Shown here: piece by piece, positions 59,457 through 64,000 of the stretch
Numbering within the stretch: position 1 is the first letter of the stretch
Layout: the number at the start of each line of letters is the position of its first letter
Assembly (NCBI GenBank): GCA_024449915.1
Contig: JAMZAV010000300.1
Coordinates: 124,001-188,000 of the forward strand
Source of the DNA: Sweltsa coloradensis
Lineage: Eukaryota; Arthropoda; Insecta; Plecoptera; Chloroperlidae
Length of the DNA stretch: 64,000 nt
Direction of reading: 5' to 3'
The notes under the pieces: generated by a model
What the model saw: only the letters and a program-made list of their open reading frames with translations
Database searches by the model: none
Told to the model about the DNA's origin: nothing
Position numbers and translations under genes: made by a program

Positions 59457-60115
59457 TGTTTTTCTTTTTGGTAGAGACGTTGCTGATTACTAACTTCACA
59501 GCAGCTCTCTAACATAAACTTCAATTAAGAATCCTCCTTACGAATCTTTCTTTTAGTGCAACTATTACCTCGCATAGTTTTCACTGACTGTGTAGATATC
59601 GACAACTCGCTGCACATTCCACTATCATTTGACTGCCAATACTGATATTTGTCCCACGTCATGATATCTCGGTGGTACTCTGCACCTTCTTACTGTGACC
59701 AAATGTGCCCACCCTGTCAGTTTCCCGCAACTTCTTAGTTCTATCTTAGGTAGAGTAAATGTCCGATTGGACCTGCTGTCACCCCACACGGTGGTTACAC
59801 TGAACATCTCTATTTACATAAGTGAGAGCTCTACCAACTTACTCCTACTCTGCCAGAACGATCTTCATTAGCCCTCAATGGGCTTCGCTGTTCCATGAAT
59901 ATCTCGTCACTACAGTCCATCGTCCAGGACTTTCTAATTATTTCAGTCCAGCTCCTCAATTCGTCATAACCTATCTCCATTTTGCTACTTCAGAGGACAA
60001 GGAGCTTCATCTGGGGAGCTTCAGCAAGCTCCTGCTTGACCTCATGTAGTCATGTCCTGGTAAACGAGACCCGCACAGGCGTACCATCTTCCTTGAGTCG
60101 ATCCATAATACATAC
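59457..60115 (-). pseudogene. BEL/Pao gag fragment
   Basis: Read from the PBS side, a start-like MDRL stretch near 60105 is followed by broken frames. The segment FTLPKIELRSCGKLTGW (59690-59760) matches the conserved [LF]PKI.L..F.G....W entry of BEL/Pao Gag. Further blocks (CSELL..STQSVKT) follow, then the sequence breaks into the LTR of copy P. Gag packages element RNA in cytoplasmic particles. This copy is truncated and frameshifted. Confidence 0.7.
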
Positions 60116-60126
60116 CACTATCACAA

Positions 60127-60144
60127 ATCACGTCGGGGTCACCA
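60127..60144 (-). promoter_or_regulatory. primer binding site
   Basis: TGGTGACCCCGACGTGAT on the minus strand, three bases inside the LTR edge, is where a tRNA 3' end primes minus-strand DNA synthesis. TGG at the start pairs with tRNA CCA. TGGTGACCCCGACG is common in BEL/Pao elements. Confidence 0.75.
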
Positions 60145-60147
60145 AAA

Positions 60148-60409
60148 TGTTACGAACACTAACTAACACGTTAAAGCTCTATAACTAAATATGATCTGTG
60201 GACAAGTTTTAAGATGAAATATTATACCTTTCATCCTCACGCGTAAATTTACTTTCATTTCGAAGGAAAAGCTCTACAATTTAGTTGATCAGTTGCTCGT
60301 ACTAGGGCCTTTTTTGAATACAACAAGTAAGCACACATCGCACAAATGTCCTTTTGAATATAATGAATGGCCACTGCCATCTCAATCTTTTAAGTCTACA
60401 TTTCCAACA
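60148..60409 (-). repeat. BEL/Pao LTR (5' LTR of the gag copy)
   Basis: 262 bp. The minus strand starts TGTTGGAAATGTAGAC and ends GTTCGTAACA (TG..CA ends), directly followed by the primer binding site. Confidence 0.85.
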
Positions 60410-60416
60410 TAAAAAA

Positions 60417-60661
60417 TGTTTACGAAACAATAACTACCCGTTAAAGCTCTATAACTAAAATGATCTGTACAAGTTTTAAATGAATATTGATACTAAATTT
60501 ACTTTATTCAAGGAAAAAGCTCTACGAATTTAGTTTGTATCAGTTGGCTCCGTAACTAGGCCTTTTGAAGATACCACAAATAAAAGACAAGCGCACAAAT
60601 GCCTTTGAAATTAATGTAATGGCAACTGCCATCTCATCTTTTAAAGTCTACATTTCCAACA
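60417..60661 (-). repeat. BEL/Pao LTR (3' LTR of copy M)
   Basis: 245 bp, the same sequence as the neighbouring LTR with small indels. It lies just 3' of the purine tract after the integrase. Seven bases (TAAAAAA) separate the two LTRs. Confidence 0.85.
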
Positions 60662-60678
60662 TCTCCCCTACCTTCATT
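60662..60678 (-). promoter_or_regulatory. polypurine tract
   Basis: The minus strand GAAGGTAGGGGAGA directly before TGTTGG is the plus-strand primer site expected at the 3' LTR. Confidence 0.7.
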
Positions 60679-60679
60679 T

Positions 60680-63600
60680 TGACATAATAAATGAACAGCA
60701 GATGAAAGACTAATATTTTGACCATGGACAGTCTACTGTGGGTATGTTGACATCACTCTTGCGGCTCGTGTGCGAATTGCACATCATCTCACTGCGTTGT
60801 AGGTCGGGAAGATTTGGACACTTCTAGGGATATCACCGTTGTATAGACGCACCAAGATTCCACGCTGTGCGTCTTCACCCGAGCCACTCTGACGTATCCG
60901 TCATTGCCGGGTAGAATATACAACACTTTTTGCCATTGCCAGTCCAGTCCTCTGTTATTGTCGATCCCACAAGCACAATCCGCCAGACTGATAGTTTTCC
61001 TGTGTCGTTTTCAGCCAGTGCTTCCCGCGTTGTACCAGTTGTCCCAAATACTCTTTTCCTAAATTCGGCTTCGTAGATGGTCCGGGAAAATTTGTCTCTA
61101 ACGGAAACGGCGTTGGGAAACCTCAGATTCCAACATATCTAGAATCTGGGCACGTTTCTGTTCGCGAATACATTCCAGAAACATCGCCGGAGTTAAAGGT
61201 CTCAAATCGTCTATGTTGTATGTATGTAGGTGAGAGGTCTCCATTGATTACTGCCTTCCGCATCACACAATTACTGTAAGAAAGCTCTTTTCGTAGTTCA
61301 AGAAGACTTATCATTCCTAGCACGCGCTTGAGTATTTCCCTTTACTGGGAGCGAATGAGACTGCTCCCACCATCCTCCACCCCCCATGCGGGCTGATGGA
61401 GGGTTGAATTTCCAGTGAATTGTGTCCACGTGCGAATGTCATTCTTCACCTGGTTTATCCCGTCCACCTTGAAGAGCAATTAGTCACATTGAGCCCAACA
61501 AAATTGGTCGTGCGTGTTCTTCGCTTCATAGACCGTATTGGGCCTTCCTCGGGCGAGGCCACAATCTTCTTACTGACTGAATAAGCCTCAGTGCTGAGTG
61601 AGCTTACAAGTTCAAGTGAATAGCTCGGTATAACCTGCACATGTAAACAACACTAGCCAAACTTTACTCTTATCCTTAAGATACATTGTGCAGCTAGTTC
61701 ACTCCAACAATCTGAAACACTATGCTGCGGTGGTTACTCTGTCTTGAGGTAATGGACACGCTGTGTATAGTCGTTTGCAACTCTTGCTGCAATCTTCTAC
61801 ATCTTGGACATTTCCAAACAGATTCTTTTTATTGTTTGTCTGCTTTTCACATCCAATATTTTTCTCGCACTTTTCGCATTAGAAACTGTACTCCTGCGTG
61901 CTGTTCTTGAGGATTTTCTTCTCTGATGATCATATGCACCCTAGATGTTTGGACGGTAGTAAGCACAGGGAATATGAAATCAATGATATCATCTTTCATT
62001 AAGCGAGTCTTGTCCTTCACTCGTAATTAGTCCGTCTACCCGTTAAATTACTTGAAGACCGGGCAAGCCACTTCTCCTTCATAACGAAAAGATTCCTGTT
62101 GAATGTTGATTAGTAGATCTCGTTATGCTGACGTTGAGCTCGTCGACTGTCAGTGGCACCCTTGGCAACTAATCTTCTTGCGAGACTGTTTATAAAATCT
62201 CTGCATCGCATGCTGTGACCTTCACTAACCGATTGTCTGATGATAACCTTGTTATGTTCCATGGGTCCTCTTCACCGGGGGGTTGTCACTGCAGGCGGTT
62301 CATATACTTTCTTTTTTCTGTTCAGTGAGAACACTAATTCCTCGTGTGAATTTAGTTTCTCCCCTGCATGTGTGGAGCATGTTCTTTGGAGCCACACTCC
62401 GGTCCCTCCACCATCTCGAATGTACAATTCTTGTGAGCTGCATCCTCTGGATGGAAGATCACAGGATTGAGAGAGCTGGTACTGCCTCCCACTTTTTCCG
62501 GGTTTAGGTGAGATTGCATATCTCTTTTACCCGATTTCCAACGAAATGCCCCATTCATCATTCCTCCGTATCCATGCTAAACGCTGTCGTTGAATCACTG
62601 CCTAACTAAAATGGAAATCATTTTTGCGTCTACTATAGTGCAAAGATTTCTTGTACTGGATTCCGATAACGACTTTCAACTAGACAGCTCATTAAACTCC
62701 ATAATCGAGGTATTGTTGATTCTTCAGCGGGCTATTCTTGATTTGCTTGTATAAGTTGTACAGTAATCTCCTCCGACACTCTGTTCTGAGAAAAACTACT
62801 GACTGCAAGCATATGACCTATCCACTTGCATCACAAAACGTATGGAGACGACCTGTGAAAATCCATAGCTTCCTACGTTCGCTATGTGTCCTTGGAATTT
62901 TAATAAAAATTCGATAAGAAGCGAATCTCGTTTAGCCATTTTAGAAACTTCATTGGTTAGATTCTTCATCCAGGAGTAACATCCCATCCCATCTTACTAA
63001 TCCACACAATTTCTTGCAGCAATTTAAGTGTTTGGGTAGCATTATTACTGTGCAACATATTCTGCTATGGGGTCGAAAATCTTTGAGTCCATAGATAAAA
63101 TTGTTTTTGCGTTTTGTCACTAATTCCTGAACAGATTCGATGGCTGGGGTAGATCAACCAACTCAAACTGTTCCAGATGACGATCCCAATTCAACCCCAA
63201 ACAGAATTATTCTGCCGTCTTCCTTTCAGAGTCTTTTCATATCTTTTCGAATATTTCCACATTCTTAGGTCCATCTTTAGCGTCTTCAAACAGTTTTTAC
63301 TTGATTCCTCCCGAAATTGCAAACTTCTTCTACTGTATCGACGGAAGTTACACAATTGTCCACATAGAGCGAATCTGAAGTTTCTTGGCAATGAGACTTT
63401 ATCTTCAGGTACATTGGTTGTTCACAATGTGATAATCCTATGACCTACCAAGTAGAACTTGGACTACAGTTGAGTCGCAAAAACTACTCTTTTGTGTCTG
63501 AACAACCTTAAATGGGCCTTCATATCACTCTCGCCACCATAAAAAACCGGGGAAAAAAAAATCCTGTCCTTCTTGGTGTAATTTCAATCATGAGAAATGC

Positions 63601-64000
63601 CTTACGACTGTCTGAAGTGACTCCAATTTTCTTCTCTCGGAATCTTGTTATCATTGAAGGTATCAACTCTATGAGGTTCGATCCCTTCTCCCAGACAATC
63701 ATTTAGGAGGGTGACTTGTTGCATTTACTTGATGCATCAATACGGGCGAACTGCGTTGTGAGACTATCTGGCTTGAAAAACTGGACGATGAGGCAAATAG
63801 TGACTTGGTGTCTCTATCTCCGCATCAGGTACTTCCTCGATTATCCCTTCTTGAAGCCAGTCTTTAAAAATTCTCCCGTAAAGTTCCAGTTTCCCTTCTT
63901 TCTTTAATTTATTTGAGGCAACAACAAGCCTTTTCCCGGCAACTTCCCTATTTGTAGGTAGAGGGGGGTGACGTCAATCCAGGTAAGCCACCAGATACCT
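60680..64000 (-). pseudogene. BEL/Pao pol copy M (RT-RNase H-integrase), runs off the window
   Basis: The better preserved pol. RT: FKDWLQEGIIEEVPD and YLPHRPVF (63800-63900), NLIELIPSMITRF, DSRKAFL, and the catalytic variant YVDN (63355-63366) that BEL/Pao uses in place of YVDD. RNase H: WIRRNDEWG (62550-62580) and LPSRGC (near 62440). Integrase: a zinc-binding region near 61800, YLKDKSKVW near 61660, NPPSA near 61395 and a WWGGWWE-like motif near 61360. It ends with a purine tract and LTR. Frameshifts every 50-200 bases show decay or consensus error. Gag and protease would lie beyond 64000. Confidence 0.88.

Overview
This window looks like repeat-rich, non-genic DNA from an animal, most likely an aquatic invertebrate. 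The support for that is a Penelope-like retroelement with a GIY-YIG endonuclease, BEL/Pao LTR retrotransposons, tRNA-derived SINEs, hAT- and Tigger-type DNA elements, Helentron-like elements, AT-rich composition, long microsatellites and no bacterial-style gene packing. No intact host gene is recognised. Two short stretches (6745-6890 and 50307-50527) look like possible exons, but I cannot name them.

Layout. 1-2640: noisy AT-rich sequence. 2640-8440: a SINE, a Helentron-like element (family A, 3326-4358), a Tigger/pogo element with the decayed end of its transposase (5399-6283), and unrecognised small ORFs. 8441-19665: a minus-strand Penelope-like element cut in two by a 10-kb insertion (9130-19094). 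That insertion has about 50-bp terminal inverted repeats, a 9-bp target duplication and terminal domains full of ACCGAA/TTCGGT motifs. It carries two nested TTAA-flanked foldback elements. 20.4-21.5 kb: two hAT-type MITEs with 8-bp target duplications. 22.5-27.5 kb: two more family A copies, one interrupted by a 2.1-kb element (X) with a 7-bp duplication. 27.6-29.0 kb: a 1.38-kb near-perfect foldback element. 29.0-31.4 kb, 38.2-39.5 kb, 45.6-46.3 kb and 49.1-50.2 kb: Helentron-like family B. 36.0-38.0 kb: a second, inverted copy of X. 44.5-45.1 kb: a third TTAA foldback element.

The right end differs in kind. 51.7-56.2 kb is a 102-bp satellite (two 51-bp half-units) containing a LINE tail inserted at the same unit position several times. 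56.2-64.0 kb is a cluster of BEL/Pao retrotransposon copies in opposite orientations, with two LTRs lying 7 bp apart.

The elements form a nested record of insertions. Penelope was hit by the 10-kb element, which was hit by TTAA foldbacks. Family A was hit by X. Family B and the satellite were hit by LINE tails. Many frames are broken by one-base indels in homopolymers. The runs at 1-2300 and 52.6-57 kb look like unpolished long-read sequence, so part of the decay may be technical.
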